From Lumbricus terrestris (taxonomy: Eukaryota; Annelida; Clitellata; Crassiclitellata; Lumbricidae), in assembly GCA_949752735.1 (NCBI GenBank), contig OX457042.1, positions 35,229,289-35,293,288 on the forward strand: a stretch of DNA of 64,000 nt. Direction: 5' to 3'. The notes beneath the pieces are model-generated. The model had not been told where the DNA came from. It worked only from the letters and a program-made list of their open reading frames with translations, and made no database searches. Numbering within the stretch: position 1 is the first letter of the stretch; each line of letters begins with the position of its first letter. A program made the position numbers and the translations under genes. Positions 1 through 11,532 of the stretch are shown here, in pieces.

Positions 1-361
1 TAGTCAATTAACCCAACTGTTTGATAAAATTTCAGTGTGGATGGTTATAATTCATACTACAAGAGAGGAAACGATGTTTACCGATACATTTTGTTCAGTA
101 GGCTACTCTGGCAGCCTAAAGGAATAGAAAATGTCGTAGGCCTATAGAGCCAAACGGGAGAAAATAATAATAATATTGAAATAAGTTAATTTTAAAATTT
201 AATTTCGAGTGTGAGCTAGGTCTCTGCAAATAGTCTAAGCTTATCGCAAAAGCCAGGCGCTTGTGCACAACCTTACTGTTTGAAATCTTGAGGTTCAAGC
301 ATTGAAGGGCCCACCACGAAAGCCCTGCACAAGGGCCCCCCTAAACCTTGCTACGCCGCTG
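1..361. mobile_element. Right end of a hAT-like element, left part outside window
   Basis: This stretch aligns by eye with 23430-23838, the right part of a complete hAT-like element. Shared landmarks are the opening TAGTCAA, the run AGCCCTGCACAAGGGCCCCC and the terminus CTACGCC-CTG. The left end lies before base 1, so the target duplication cannot be tested. Confidence 0.6.
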
Positions 362-411
362 AATAAACGCATTGATTGTTCGATTATAAATGTGTTTTAA
401 ATCGATTTCAG

Positions 412-456
412 GGATGGTTTTAGTTCTGACGGAGACGCGACAACCTCTTCTAACAG
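412..456 (+). CDS. Kringle gene A, small pre-kringle exon
   Basis: A 45-bp exon lies between acceptor TTTCAG and donor GTAAAA. It is phase 1 on both sides and reads MVLVLTETRQPLLT after the split first codon. Paralogous exons occur at 25776-25832 and 48375-48431, where the shared core is VLTQTRRPF and the donor context AG/GTAAAATT is the same. In gene B this exon follows the signal-peptide exon directly, so it probably encodes the end of the signal peptide and the mature N-terminus. Gene A's own signal exon would lie before base 1. The call rests on three-way paralogy and splice sites rather than on a known domain. Confidence 0.6.
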
Positions 457-868
457 GTAAAATTGTATGCGCTTTTTTTTACAAACAGTTGTTTACGAAT
501 CCCCTATAATAGACATATGTGATTCAATTAGGCCTAGGTACCTATATGGGGTGCTACTGAGAAAAAAATTGAGAAGCGCGTTGTTTTTATTATAAATTTG
601 AATTAGCAAACTTGCATTTAAGTATCTGTCGTTGGTATTTTTAGTGTTGCAATTTTTTTTACAAATAGGCTTAGGCTATGTTAATTTTTGCGGAGAGGAG
701 CACGAATGTTCAACACCTCTTTGAACGTGTAATCTTACAGGTAAAAATGGATTCACCAGTCACTGGTGTAGACGGTTGTAGAGACAATTGTAGGTAGAGT
801 TCTGATTCTTGACGATTTATCAACGTTGCCGACATTTTCCTAACAATGAACCGTGTCCATTTTTCTAG

Positions 869-1132
869 ATGTAGGCCTAGGCTGTAAAATGACAATGACC
901 GGACACGAGTATGCCGGACCTTTGAGCGTAACTCGATCTGGTCTGACATGTCAGCGCTGGGATTCCGACCAACCTCACACAAACGGATACAAAGATCCGA
1001 AGCTCTACCCTGATGGAAGCCTTGCAGCCGCTGGCAACAAATGCCGAAATCCAGATAAGGACAACGGGGGAGTCTGGTGTTATACCAATGACCCCAACAC
1101 AGCTTGGGAACACTGCAACGTGGACCTTTGTG
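869..1132 (+). CDS. Kringle gene A, kringle exon A1
   Basis: A 264-bp exon (88 codons, phase 1-1) encodes one whole kringle. The acceptor is TTCTAG and the donor TGTG/GTACGT. All six cysteines are present in the contexts GCKM, TCQRW, NKCRNPD, VWCYT, HCNV and LCG, and the signatures NKCRNPD and WCYTNDP are intact. Kringles are extracellular disulphide-bonded binding modules of about 80 residues. No protease domain was found in the cluster, so this is unlikely to be a plasminogen-type enzyme. The exon differs from its duplicate A2 by two extra codons at the acceptor (Gly-Leu) that create a TAGGCCTA octamer. A second AG at 880 could serve as acceptor in the same phase. Confidence 0.88.
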
Positions 1133-1295
1133 GTACGTAAATTCCATCAATCAACCAATAGACAATCAAACTAATCGACTAATAAGCAAACTATCGAATA
1201 GTAAAGCAAGTAGCACCTCAGTCAAGAAGCTACACTTCTATTCACTTATTTGTTGTTCAGTCAGCCACGAGTCTGTGAGTCAACATTGTGAACAA

Positions 1296-4147
1296 TAGAG
1301 TGCTCAAATTTCCTATGTGGAAAAAATAATTTTGAATAATCACCTCGCATACCCTCTGGATTTGTGACATTTGGTGTCCTGAACTACTCAGTGAAATCTT
1401 TTGGCTTTGGGATCATGTTAAGTGACACCTCAAAGCTAGTGAAGTTTTCAAAAAGTGCGATTTTTTCTTAAAAATTAAAAATCACAAATTTAATGCATCA
1501 CATCATTTACTGTCACACAATACAGACTACAGTAAGGAAACAACACTTTTTGCAGTGCTGTGTAACAATACAAAGTAGTAGTGTCTATGTTTTTTTATAT
1601 AAAAATAAAGTCTAGGCCTATAGCCCTATACTGTATCTGAAAAGTGAAAATCTACGGTATGGCATTAGGCTTTCAGTGGTGTTCAGCTTCTTGGAAGATG
1701 AGCTGTCATTGCTTGCTGCTCATCCTGTGTGAGGGTCAAGTTAAAATCAGTTGACAACTTTACTGCAAGTCCAACAAAGTCATTAGACCTAATAACAGAA
1801 AGTGCAGCAACAATGTCCTTGGAATGTTGGTGTTCTTCTCGTCTTATCCACGTTTTGGGATCAGAAGAGAGCAAATCTTGACCGTCTTTGAGGGTAGCAA
1901 ATAGATGCATCGATTGCTGTATCACGAACTCAGATAAAGTTTTAACCTGAAATGTCCTGATGGCTTTGGATCAACAAACCATAAATCCATTTTCTTCTGT
2001 GGCTTGCGATATATGCTGCGCAAACTGTTCGTTTCTTCTCGTCAGCAGACCTTGTCAGAAAAAGGAACAATCCTGCTTATTCTTTGCTGACTTACCATAG
2101 ATGCCTCTTCATTTTTAAGGGCTACATCTGAAGCTTGGGTCTCAATGCTGTGAAATTTTCCCATGTTCTATAGCATACACAGATCGTAAGGAGCATCCCA
2201 GGGTATGGGTACAGTGAACCATGCCTCAACGTACAGGGCTACAATAAACAGGCTGATCCTTCTTGTAAGCCTACAGTTCTTTAGTATTCGTAGGAAAAGA
2301 TGTATCTTCAAGCAATATTATAGGCCATTTGATAAGCACCATTTAGACTGAATTGAATGCTGGCAACATCACCAATCTGGGTAGCCTCATCAAGTGCAAT
2401 AAGACTGAGCCTTTATGAACTCTAAGTTGTCTTGCACCGGCTGGTTGTCTGAACTCTGCTGTGCAGTGCACATAAAACTGAACCACAGCTTCTGCTCTAG
2501 CCATACCCTCTCACTGTAAGCCAGGGAACAGCCTTCGTATCCTTACAGAGAGAAACAAATTTGTTCTTGTCAGTGAGACGCAACTGACATTTGGACATGG
2601 CGAAAACTGCAACTTGAGGCCCATTGGAGACAAAGAGTAAATCAAAAGTTCAAAACTGCATGCTGCAAAGCCTGCAATCAATTCAAACTGATGTCTGCAA
2701 ACCAAAAATGATAGGCATTTTGTCAAAGGCCTTTTGAATAATGACTATTGTGCCACTGTGAACTCCTGTGTTACCACTGATTGTGTCAACCCAGCCAGCC
2801 ATTTTTATACCCGATTCTTCCTTTAGTATTTAAGTGATTTTGGTCCCAGTAATGAGCCAGTTCCAGGGCCAGGCAGTTTAGAATGGTTAGAAGCTTTTTT
2901 AAATTCCTAAGCCAGACACAACAACCACCATGTGATCAGCATTAACACTCTCATCACCTGGCTGCAGCTTACCATGGAAATGAACAGACTGTGTAACAAT
3001 ACAAAGTAGTAGTGTCTATGTTTTTTTATATAAAAATAAAGTCTAGGCCTATAGCCCTATACTGTATCTGAAAAGTGAAAATCTACGGTATGGCATTAGG
3101 CTTTCAGTGGTGTTCAGCTTCTTGGAAGATGAGCTGTCATTGCTTGCTGCTCATCCTGTGTGAGGGTCAAGTTAAAATCAGTTGACAACTTTACTGCAAG
3201 TCCAACAAAGTCATTAGACCTAATAACAGAAAGTGCAGCAACAATGTCCTTGGAATGTTGGTGTTCTTCTCGTCTTATCCACGTTTTGGGATCAGAAGAG
3301 AGCAAATCTTGACCGTCTTTGAGGGTAGCAAATAGATGCATCGATTGCTGTATCACGAACTCAGATAAAGTTTTAACCTGAAATGTCCTGATGGCTTTGG
3401 ATCAACAAACCATAAATCCATTTTCTTCTGTGGCTTGCGATATATGCTGCGCAAACTGTTCGTTTCTTCTCGTCAGCAGACCTTGTCAGAAAAAGGAACA
3501 ATCCTGCTTATTCTTTGCTGACTTACCATAGATGCCTCTTCATTTTTAAGGGCTACATCTGAAGCTTGGGTCTCAATGCTGTGAAATTTTCCCATGTTCT
3601 ATAGCATACACAGATCGTAAGGACCTTATGGCAGAAATTTTCTCTAATGCTTTGCTCAATGGAAGAACAGGTCTCCTTACAGGTCTCATACTAAAGTTGT
3701 GCACAGAACCAGATCATTGACATTGATACCTACTGCTTTTAGGGCCGGGGCAACTGTGTGCATTGCCTGATGTGGCATGGGATTTTCTGTCCCTGCTACC
3801 CAATACATAGCAGTTCATCAATCAGCATTGAATATCAATGATAGATAATAATTATAACAATAAATATATAATATAAGAAAATAAAGAAGATAAGTATTAT
3901 GAAATAACAAGAATTTTATTTGAAAAAACCCTCAAAAATAGCAGATAACTATTTTCTTAAAAAAACTGAATTTTCCCCAAATATCGCTTTTCTTCGCACT
4001 ATTTCAAGACGTTACGCCCTCTTGAGGGGTCATTTGCCATTGAGGTATGGATGTAGAATTTTGGAGGGTTAATTGTGTACATAAATGTCACATTTTAAGC
4101 CCCTATGCATGTGATTCATACAAAATTATTTTTTTCTGAACACTCTA
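1296..4147. mobile_element. hAT-family DNA transposon with internal duplication
   Basis: The termini TAGAGTGCTC and GAACACTCTA are imperfect inverted repeats flanked by the 8-bp direct duplication GTGAACAA (1288-1295 and 4148-4155). The paralogous site after kringle A2 (about 5295) lacks the insert, which confirms the boundaries. Inside is a nearly perfect 0.63-kb direct duplication. A short minus-strand reading frame of 80 codons occurs in both copies (1683-1925 and 3114-3356), identical in each. I do not recognise its product and see no complete transposase. Confidence 0.8.
1558..3624. repeat. Direct duplication of about 636 bp inside the hAT element
   Basis: 1558-2193 and 2989-3624 look essentially identical at an offset of 1431 bp, with about 795 bp of unlike sequence between them. 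Both run from TGTGTAACAATACAAAG to CACAGATCGTAAGGA. Identity this high suggests a recent duplication or an assembly artefact. Confidence 0.85.
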
Positions 4148-4884
4148 GTGAACAAGTTGACTTTCTGGTGCTGAATATAATATTTATTCAAGATCTACGA
4201 CCACGAATATTGAACTAAATAATACAGTTAATATTTGCAGCTCTCTTTAAAATCTCGTAAGCGTGTAACTTGCCACAGTGAATATACAAGGTGAGCCAGA
4301 ACAGTAATCCCCAAGGCTTTTTCAGTATCTTGGCCAAAAACGAACTTGCAAATCAAGTTTTACGGGCTTATAGGTAGGCCAAATTCTCCATTCTACGTGC
4401 AATATCCAAATTTTACCAAGAAATGCCGAACAGAACAAAAGTTACATCACTTTTATTGAGCCCAACCACTGTTTTGTGACAACCCAGAAACATTAAAAGA
4501 TAGGTCAATAATACTAGAAAAGAGACTAATTTGTTTACTACTACTAGATCGGTCGTCACGAGCGACACGCTTACAATACCCGAAGAGAATAGAGCCTATA
4601 GCACCGCTGCCACCAAGACAAGTTTTTAATTAGGTGATTGGCTTGAGTTGTTCAGCATCACGTCAATCACACTTTAAAAACATTGCAACTACGTAATATG
4701 GAAAAATTGATTTGCTGAGTCTTAGGCCTTCTCTATAGTCTTTCAAACGTGTGAACTTGATTCAGCAGTCGCTGGTGTAGACGGTTGTTGAGACAGTTAT
4801 ATATGTAGAGTTCTGATTCTTGACGATTAATTTTATCAACATCGTCAACATTTTCCTCACAATGAACCGTGTCCATTTATCTAG

Positions 4885-5142
4885 ATGTCGGCTGTAAAAT
4901 GACAGTGTCCGGACGCGAGTATGCTGGACCTCTGAACGTAACAAAATCTGGTCGGACATGTCAGCGTTGGGATTCCGACCAACCTCACAAACATAGATTC
5001 AAGGATCCGAAGCTCTACCCTGATGAAAGCCTTGCAGCCGCTGACAACAAATGTCGAAATCCAGATAAGGACAAAGGGGGAGTCTGGTGTTATACCAATG
5101 ACCCCAGCACAGAATGGGAATACTGCAATGTGGACCTTTGTG
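4885..5142 (+). CDS. Kringle gene A, kringle exon A2
   Basis: A 258-bp exon (86 codons, phase 1-1) has acceptor ATCTAG and donor TGTG/GTACGT. It encodes a full six-cysteine kringle very close to A1, including TCQRWDSDQPH and WCYTNDP. The C-terminal half reads KCRNPDKDKGGVWCY and ends YCNVDLCG. The exon and roughly 1.1 kb around it form the second copy of the A1/A2 duplication. As in A1, all cysteines and the core Trp are kept, so nothing suggests that it is broken. Confidence 0.88.
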
Positions 5143-5939
5143 GTACGTAAATTACATCAATCAACCAATAGACAATCAAACTAATCGACTATTAAACAAA
5201 CTATCGATTAGTAAAGCAAATAGCGCCTCAGTCAAGAAGCTAAACTTCTATTCACTTATTTGTTGTTCAGTCAGCCACGAGTCCGTGAGTCAACATTTTG
5301 AACGAGTTGACTTTCTGGCGCTGAATATATTCAAGATTTACGACCACGAGTATTGAATGAAATAATAAAGTTAATTTATTTGCAGCTCTCTTTAAAATTT
5401 CGTAAGCGTGTAATTTGCTACAGAGAATATACACTATACAGGGCGAGCCAAAACAGTAGGCCTAAGCGCTACGGTTTTTTGTCAGTAGCTTGACAAAAAA
5501 CGAACTTGCAAATCAAGTTCTGCGGGCATTCTACGTGCAATATCCAAATTTTACCAAGAAATGCCGAACAGAACAAAAGTTACATCACTTTTCTTGAGCC
5601 CAACAATTGTTTTGTGACGATCCATAAACATTAAAAGGGAAGTCAATAATACTAGAAAAGAAACTAATGTGTTTTACTACTCGATAGGTCGTCACGAACG
5701 ACACGCTTACAACACCCGAAGAGAATAGAGCCTAGCACCGCTGACACCAAGACAAGCTTTTAATTAGATGATTGGTGTTGAGTTGTTCAGCAGCATGTCA
5801 ATCATCTTTTAAAAACATTACAACTACGCAATATAGAAAAATTGATTTGGTGAGTCTTAGGCCTTCTCTACAGTCTATGAACAAATGGAGGCTGTGATAA
5901 ACACTTGTATGAGCAGTTTCGGAATAAAGTAGTTGACTG

Positions 5940-6655
5940 CCGCCGGCACGGGGGGAGGGGCGGTAGCGGATAACAGGCCGGTGTCACGAAATAGAGTATC
6001 CCCGCATTAATAGTATCTCCCCAGATGAAGAGAAGTAAAAAAGCCACTTCCGGCGATCGCGAGTGTTTTTATTTTTGCAAATTAACTTCCATCTGCTTTG
6101 TTTTGAACAATGCCACTAACAGGTATGTTCATTCCTACAAAATATTGTTCCTTGCTTTGGTTTTAGAGCACTTAGAACATATAGAAAACTTAAGAGCACT
6201 TAGAGACAATAAATAAATTCGAGTTGCCTTGCTCTGAACATTGTTCAGAATACAATTGGAGTCACTTTAAACTTTGATTGCAGCATACAATTTTCAATTA
6301 TACGCATTTTTCAATAATGGAGATACAATGGTTTATCCCCCCGGATAGTCTAGACGATTAATTCTATCTGGGGGGGGGGGGATAGAATGATTCATCCCAC
6401 CGGATAGCTTTAAAGAGGATAGAATATCACGTGACACCGGCATGGAGATCAGCGAACACGGGTTCGATTCCCCCGTAAGCTAGACGTGTTTGATAGGCTG
6501 CTATTAGCGCCGTGAATTACAGGTGGTTCGTAGTTAAGATTGCCATTTCCGTTCTTGTGAATTGTTTAAATTGCATAACTGTACACTGTAACCGATTGCA
6601 GTCTGTCAACCGGATTGTTTCAATAAAGGAATATTATCATTAAGACCGAATTCAC
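5940..6655 (+). mobile_element. tRNA-derived SINE split by a MITE
   Basis: The A-box-like GGTAGCGGATAACAGG (5962-5977) and a B box GGTTCGATTCC (about 6462) are separated by the MITE at 5982-6436. The tail carries CTGTCAACCGGATTG and AATAAAGGAATATTATC, motifs also seen at 46410-46525. An inverted relative of this SINE plus MITE lies at about 8640-9205. Confidence 0.65.
5982..6436. mobile_element. MITE with TGTCACG termini, CCGG target duplication (copy 1)
   Basis: The element begins TGTCACGAAAT and ends ATCACGTGACA, flanked on both sides by CCGG (5978-5981 and 6437-6440). It is 455 bp long. Its inverted relative is 8722-9168, and a shorter family member is 42156-42528. No coding capacity is visible. 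Confidence 0.75.
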
Positions 6656-6910
6656 ATTAGCCTAGTAGGCCTATGAGATCAACGGAGTCCAATAATAGGT
6701 TTACCGTGCACTTAATGAAAAAGTAGTGTTTCACAAAAATTGTTTTTTACGGCAAAATATCTCTGATGATTACGGTTTTTATCGAAGACGTTGAGTGTTC
6801 GAGAATGATTGGCAGGTCCGTCCAGTGGCGTTACTAGCTACCATGTGTGCAATATATGCAAAGCATTCGGACCCACGACCTCCAGGGGCCCACAGAGATT
6901 GTTGAATTAC

Positions 6911-7604
6911 ACTGGTCAACAAATTTTAACTTTTTTTTTGTTTCCGAAAAATCTTTGACTGTTTTCTATAGAAGTTGACGTGCTGAACACGGTGGTGTTC
7001 TCAGAATTTTTGTATCACGTAAGGTTTTTGAGAAAACGGGCATGCAAGATTTTAACTGAAATGCTTGTTTATTGCATATTACACTGGTGAACAAATTTAA
7101 ACTTTTTTTGTTTCTGAAAAACCTTTGACTGTTTTATATAGAAGTTGACGTGCTGAACACGGTGGTGTTCTCAGAGTCTTTGTATCACGTAAGGTTTTTG
7201 AGAAAACGGGCATCTAAGATTTTAACTGAAATGCTTGTTTTTTGCATATTATCCACTGGTCAACAAATTTAAACTTTTTTTGTTTCTGAAAAAACTTTGA
7301 CTGTTTTCTATAGAAGTTGACGTGCTGAACACGGTGGTGTTCTCAGAATTGTTGTATCACGTAAGGTTTTTGAGAAAACAGGCATGCAAGATTTTAACTG
7401 AAATGCTTGTTAGCCTTGTTTATTGCATATTATCCACTGGTCAACAAATTTTAACTTTTTTTGTTTCCGAAAAATCTTTGACCGGTTTCTATAGAAGTTG
7501 ACGTGCTGAAAACGGTGGTGTTCTCAGAATTTTTGTATCACGTAAGGTTTTTGAGAAAACGGGCATGAAAGATTTTAACTGAAATGCTTGTTTATTGCCT
7601 ATTA
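6911..7604. repeat. Four tandem copies of an approximately 172-bp unit
   Basis: Units start near 6911, 7082, 7254 and 7436. Each contains TTGACTG or TTGACCG, then GAAGTTGACGTGCTGAA, then TATCACGTAAGGTTTTTGAG. Divergence between units is low, which points to recent expansion of the transposon end. Confidence 0.9.
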
Positions 7605-7736
7605 TTTTCAATATACTATAATTTAATTTCATTGGAAAACAAATCTTTATGACAATTCTTCCTCATAATATTATGTGCTGATGATGACTGTATCACTTAG
7701 TTTCCTTTCCTATTCTTGCCCGAGAAACCAGAAACA

Positions 7737-8035
7737 TTAGGGAGACAAACTGATCAGCCCGTCACAGTCATAATCTTTCTGCTCTCGCCAGACCATCGGG
7801 ACGGCATACAGCATTGCTTTCGCAGGACCCCCGGAGTCAAACTCTAAGATCTGCTGCAGCACATCTTCCACAGCAAATGAGAGGCACGCATTCCTTGGCT
7901 TTCTCTCCAGTCTTGCAACCAAAGTAGCCTACAGCTCAAAGCTTTATTGACAAGTTCAGTCACTGCGTGTCTCTGAGGATTACTCATATAGCATAGCCTA
8001 CTCTCCACAACTGTATCAAAATGTGCATGTATCAC
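7737..8035 (-). pseudogene. Decayed transposon-associated coding fragment
   Basis: Two overlapping minus-strand frames together read NPQRHAVTELVNKALS, then ERKPRNACLSFAVEDVLQQI and AMLYAVPMVWREQKD, with a frameshift between them. The motif PMVWRE followed by an acidic/His-rich stretch resembles a segment that recurs in repeat-borne proteins of invertebrates. I recall this only as an unnamed family and cannot give a function. The fragment is inside the 6909-8567 element, so it is more likely transposon cargo than a host gene. Confidence 0.4.
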
Positions 8036-8639
8036 ATTTCATGCAACACTAGCGAGATATTTCTGCTGCCAACAACCGTCTTAAAATATAATTATTATAA
8101 TTTAAAGCCTATCTGTATATAAACTGGCTAACTTGTTATACATCTTGCATACATGTAGACCAAACTAAATTTTGGAAATACGACATCAAACTACAAACAA
8201 ACTGATGTCAACTTCCTCAGTAAGATATACATGTAGGCCTATGCAGAGAAGCGGCTCTAATAGTGCTTAGAACTTTCGGAGGAAGATTCTAACCAGCATT
8301 AATGCATATGCAGGCCCAAGTTTATATTTTATTATGCAAGACAAACATATATGTAAACTGTCCTAAGTGCATGCCTGGACATACCTCAGTTACACGAAGC
8401 TTATTATAACGTTATATCTGAAAAATGGAAATAAATATAAAAATTGAAGATTTCTCAAAAACGGTACGTGCTGGGACAATTTCAAGGTCATTTTCGTGAT
8501 CAGCAGCAGAAACTGCATAAGAGACACCTGAAAGTGTTCAGGAAACAAAATCACTGTTGACCAGTGTTATTAGCCTATAATCTAATCTAATTAGTAATTC
8601 ACATTATTTTGTGACAGTATGTAGTTTTTGTGAACATAC

Positions 8640-9205
8640 TTGCAATAGGCTACTTCGCTACTTTACAAAGCACGTCTAGCCTACGGGGAATCGAACCCGT
8701 GTCCGCTGATCTTCATGCCGGTGTCACGTGATATTCTATCACCCTTAAAGCTATCCGGTGGGATGAATCATTCTATCACCCCATATAGAATTAACCGGTC
8801 TAGACTATCCGGGGAGATTAACCATTGTATCCCCATTATTGAAAAATGCGAATAATTGAAAATTGTATGCTGTAATCAAAGTTTAAAGTGATTCCAATTG
8901 TTTTAAGTATCCTGAACAATGTTCAGAGCAAGGCAACTCGAATTTATTTAGTGCCTCTAAGTGCTCTTAAGTGTTCTAAATGTTTTAAGTGCTCTAAAAC
9001 CAAAGCAGGCAACATTATTTTGTAGGAATGAACATGCCTGTTAGTGGCATTGTTCAAAACAAAGCAGATGGAAGTTAATTTGCAAAAATAAAAACTCGCG
9101 AAAGTGGCCTTTTCTGCTTCTCTTCATCTGGGGATACTATTAATACGGGGATGCTCTATTTCGTGACACCGGCGTGTTATCCAATGCGCTACCGACTGTC
9201 AACCG
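8640..9205 (-). mobile_element. Inverted tRNA-SINE carrying a MITE
   Basis: On the minus strand this reads TAGCGCATTGGATAACACG (A-box-like), then the MITE, then CGGGTTCGATTCCCCG (B box). It mirrors 5940-6500 and makes a large imperfect inverted repeat about 3.2 kb across. Confidence 0.65.
8722..9168. mobile_element. MITE with TGTCACG termini, CCGG target duplication (copy 2)
   Basis: The element begins TGTCACGTGATATTC and ends CTATTTCGTGACA, flanked by CCGG at 8718-8721 and 9169-9172. It is 447 bp and inverted relative to copy 1. The two may descend from one insertion through the surrounding inverted duplication. Confidence 0.75.
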
Positions 9206-9425
9206 CCGTGCAGGCAGACAGGCAGGCAGGCAGGCAGGTAGGCAGGCAGTCAGGTAGGCAGGCAGGCAGGCAAGTAAGCAGGCAGGCAGGCAGGCAGGAA
9301 GGCAAGTAGGCAGGCAGGTAGGCAGGCAGGCAGGGAGGCAGGCAGGCAAGCAAGTAAGCAGGCAGGCAGGCAGGCAGGAAGGCAAGTAGGCAGGCAGGTA
9401 GGCAGGCAGACAGGGAGGCAGGCAG
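9205..9425. repeat. Tetranucleotide repeat (AGGC)n
   Basis: An interrupted array of AGGC units with AGGT and AAGT variants follows directly after the inverted SINE. Reading frames across it give only repeat peptides. Confidence 0.95.
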
Positions 9426-10429
9426 GACTATACTAAATTTCCTTTATCTTGTTTTTCGTCTCGAGTCATTAAGGCCAAAATTTGATTGCACGATTACGCT
9501 AATGTGTGTGACTGTGAACGATAATAAATAACAGGTCTAATTCAGTTTTTTTATATGCCGCATCTAATTTTCGTTCACAAGCTTTCCTATGCAAAGGTCA
9601 AAGGTGGGCCTATGTTGTCGTTTAGGATGGGTGTGATCACATCCGTCTATCGTAATTAAATGGTGCGCCGCAGAAACTTCCTACTTGCCACAGGCATGCT
9701 TGTGTATTCCGGTCATATGCTGGATATAGGCCTACATTTAGTAACGGTAGTAAATTGACATCTCCCTCAACCAGAGTGAGAATTGCCCGGGAGTTTGAGG
9801 TCGTTCAACCCTCGCTAGTCTTTCTTAGGGTCACATAGTCTTTTCACCTTTTCACAACCCAACTCCACGTAGATCATAGTCTGGTCCACCCCATTTATCT
9901 CTCAACAATTCTCACTGCTCTCAAATCTTCTCCGCTCTCACCCCAAAATCAGGTAGACACCAAATTGAGCCAGTGTGGATCAGGGTTCTAAGGAATCACG
10001 TAATTGCCCCAATTTTTGCACTTGTAAAGAATATTGCTAACTTATTATTAGGTATAGGGCCTACGGCCTACTATGAAAAATTGATGATTGTATCGTTTTC
10101 GGTGTGCGAATTGCCAATCATCGACCGGAATTGATAGACGGCTGAAATATTGCCGAAAAAAGCTACAAAGACAACTCTATGATGCTTATGCTATGACATT
10201 GTTTTAAATAGGCAGCTAATAATAAGTGGAAAAGTCTGCAACGTGATAGATTTTAAATTCCACTGGAAAATCCCTGCACTTAGGCCTATAACACAATTTA
10301 TCTGTCTCATTCGTGCAGCTACAGCATTCATGTTTTTCTCTGAGTGAGCTGTATTACATGTGTTGGACTAATAACAAATGCCATAGATTTGTCTTTTGAT
10401 CTTGATTGCAAGAACGAAAAGATACCAGC
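9426..10429. other. Intron of gene A, nothing recognised
   Basis: AT-rich sequence with no exon, transposon end or RNA gene that I can support. Two TAGGCCTA octamers occur, at 9727 and 10281. Confidence 0.6.
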
Positions 10430-10512
10430 CTTACAAAGCCAAGCAGGGGCCCATGCGGGACCCCTGCACATGGACCCACAAGAAGCTACATGTAGCTACG
10501 CCACTGGGAAGG
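10430..10512. mobile_element. hAT-like right-end fragment
   Basis: GGGGCCCATG...CCCCTGCACATGGACCCAC followed by AGCTACGCCACTG matches the termini of the element at 22554-23838. Only the end is left. A matching left-end fragment, CAGTGGCGTTACTAGC, sits near 6826. Confidence 0.5.
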
Positions 10513-10687
10513 CCTTACGTTTTTAATACAGAGTATTTGTCAAATTAATGAAAGTTATAGGCCCACTCCAATTGGGAGAATTTCTCATTCATCATCGCGC
10601 ATAGGCTAATTGCAAATTTCGAGAACTGAGATTAGGCCTAACTATCTGACTGTTCTATGTTCATGTTTAATAACTTCCGCTTAAGCT

Positions 10688-10777
10688 CGATGCAAATTTT
10701 ACCAATCGTCTGCTCGCCATTGCTCGGTGGTTAAATGGTTAAACCACCGAACAGACAACTGGTAAATATTTGCATCG
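10688..10777. repeat. 90-bp imperfect hairpin
   Basis: CGATGCAAATTTTACCA at the left pairs with TGGTAAATATTTGCATCG at the right, and GGTGGTT pairs with AACCACC near the tip, with one bulge of about 8 nt. It is probably a tiny foldback MITE. Confidence 0.6.
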
Positions 10778-10930
10778 TGGTTTGCGTCAGCATATTATAT
10801 GACGTAGATCTGATGGCGGATGTCATGAAGAAAATGTGAACATTTTGATCTAATCGAGGATCACATTTCCAAAAACTCTCGAAGTTCATTATTTTGTGGT
10901 TATCAATGCCATGTTAATCCTTAGGCATAT

Positions 10931-11532
10931 ATGCAAATCATAGCTCGAGGGTACGCGTCCCCTAAAATAGAATACGTTAAAATACGTACGTACCTTTCAA
11001 AAAATACAATACGCGTATGGTACGACACGAACATTTTGTTTATGGCTTACTCGGCGACCCATAGCCTACATGTACGTAGCCTATACATGCAGTCAACAGT
11101 AGCCTATGCGTCATTGAAATCGGTATTTCCGGTAGCGTAGCAGCAAATTTAATTCGATAAATTCTTCTTTTATAATTACTTGAATGCAACTGTTCAACCT
11201 TTTCCTTGGAGTTGGACTTTTAAGTGCTGCAGTAGAACTGAGCCGACTAACTGACATTAATTATTAGTGCATTAAGTGAAATGTATGCTGGATAAACTTA
11301 GACCTACAATATAATTATAGCATTGCAGCAATTCATTACGCTGTAGGCCTATAGCCTACTTGGCTGTCACTGTTTGCTTAAATTAAATTGAACATTCTTA
11401 TAAATGAGCAATGACGAGACTAACGTATTTTATTATTGTTTACGTACCCTAAAATAGGGTACGTTAAAATACGTGCGTACCTTTCACAAAATAGAATACG
11501 TATGGTACGTACCCTCGAGCTTTGATGCAAAT
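10931..11532. repeat. Possible MITE with internal direct repeats
   Basis: AGCTCGAGGGTACG near 10943 is inverted as CGTACCCTCGAGCT near 11509. A block containing ATACGTTAAAATACGT and GTACCTTTCA occurs at both ends in direct orientation. The limits are approximate. Confidence 0.45.

Larger units (their letters stand above)
740..5880. repeat. Tandem segmental duplication carrying kringle exons A1 and A2
   Basis: About 740-1295 plus 4148-4760 repeats as about 4760-5880, covering the kringle exon, its flanks and more than 500 bp of downstream intron. The first unit is interrupted by the hAT element at 1296-4147; the second is the uninterrupted version. Kringles A1 and A2 are therefore a local duplication. 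Confidence 0.75.
6909..8567. mobile_element. DNA transposon remnant with ACACTGGTCAAC termini
   Basis: ACACTGGTCAAC at the left and GTTGACCAGTGT at the right form 12-bp inverted repeats. The left part is expanded into four tandem units that each restart with CACTGGTCAACA or CACTGGTGAACA. A decayed minus-strand coding fragment lies inside. I cannot place the superfamily. Confidence 0.55.
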
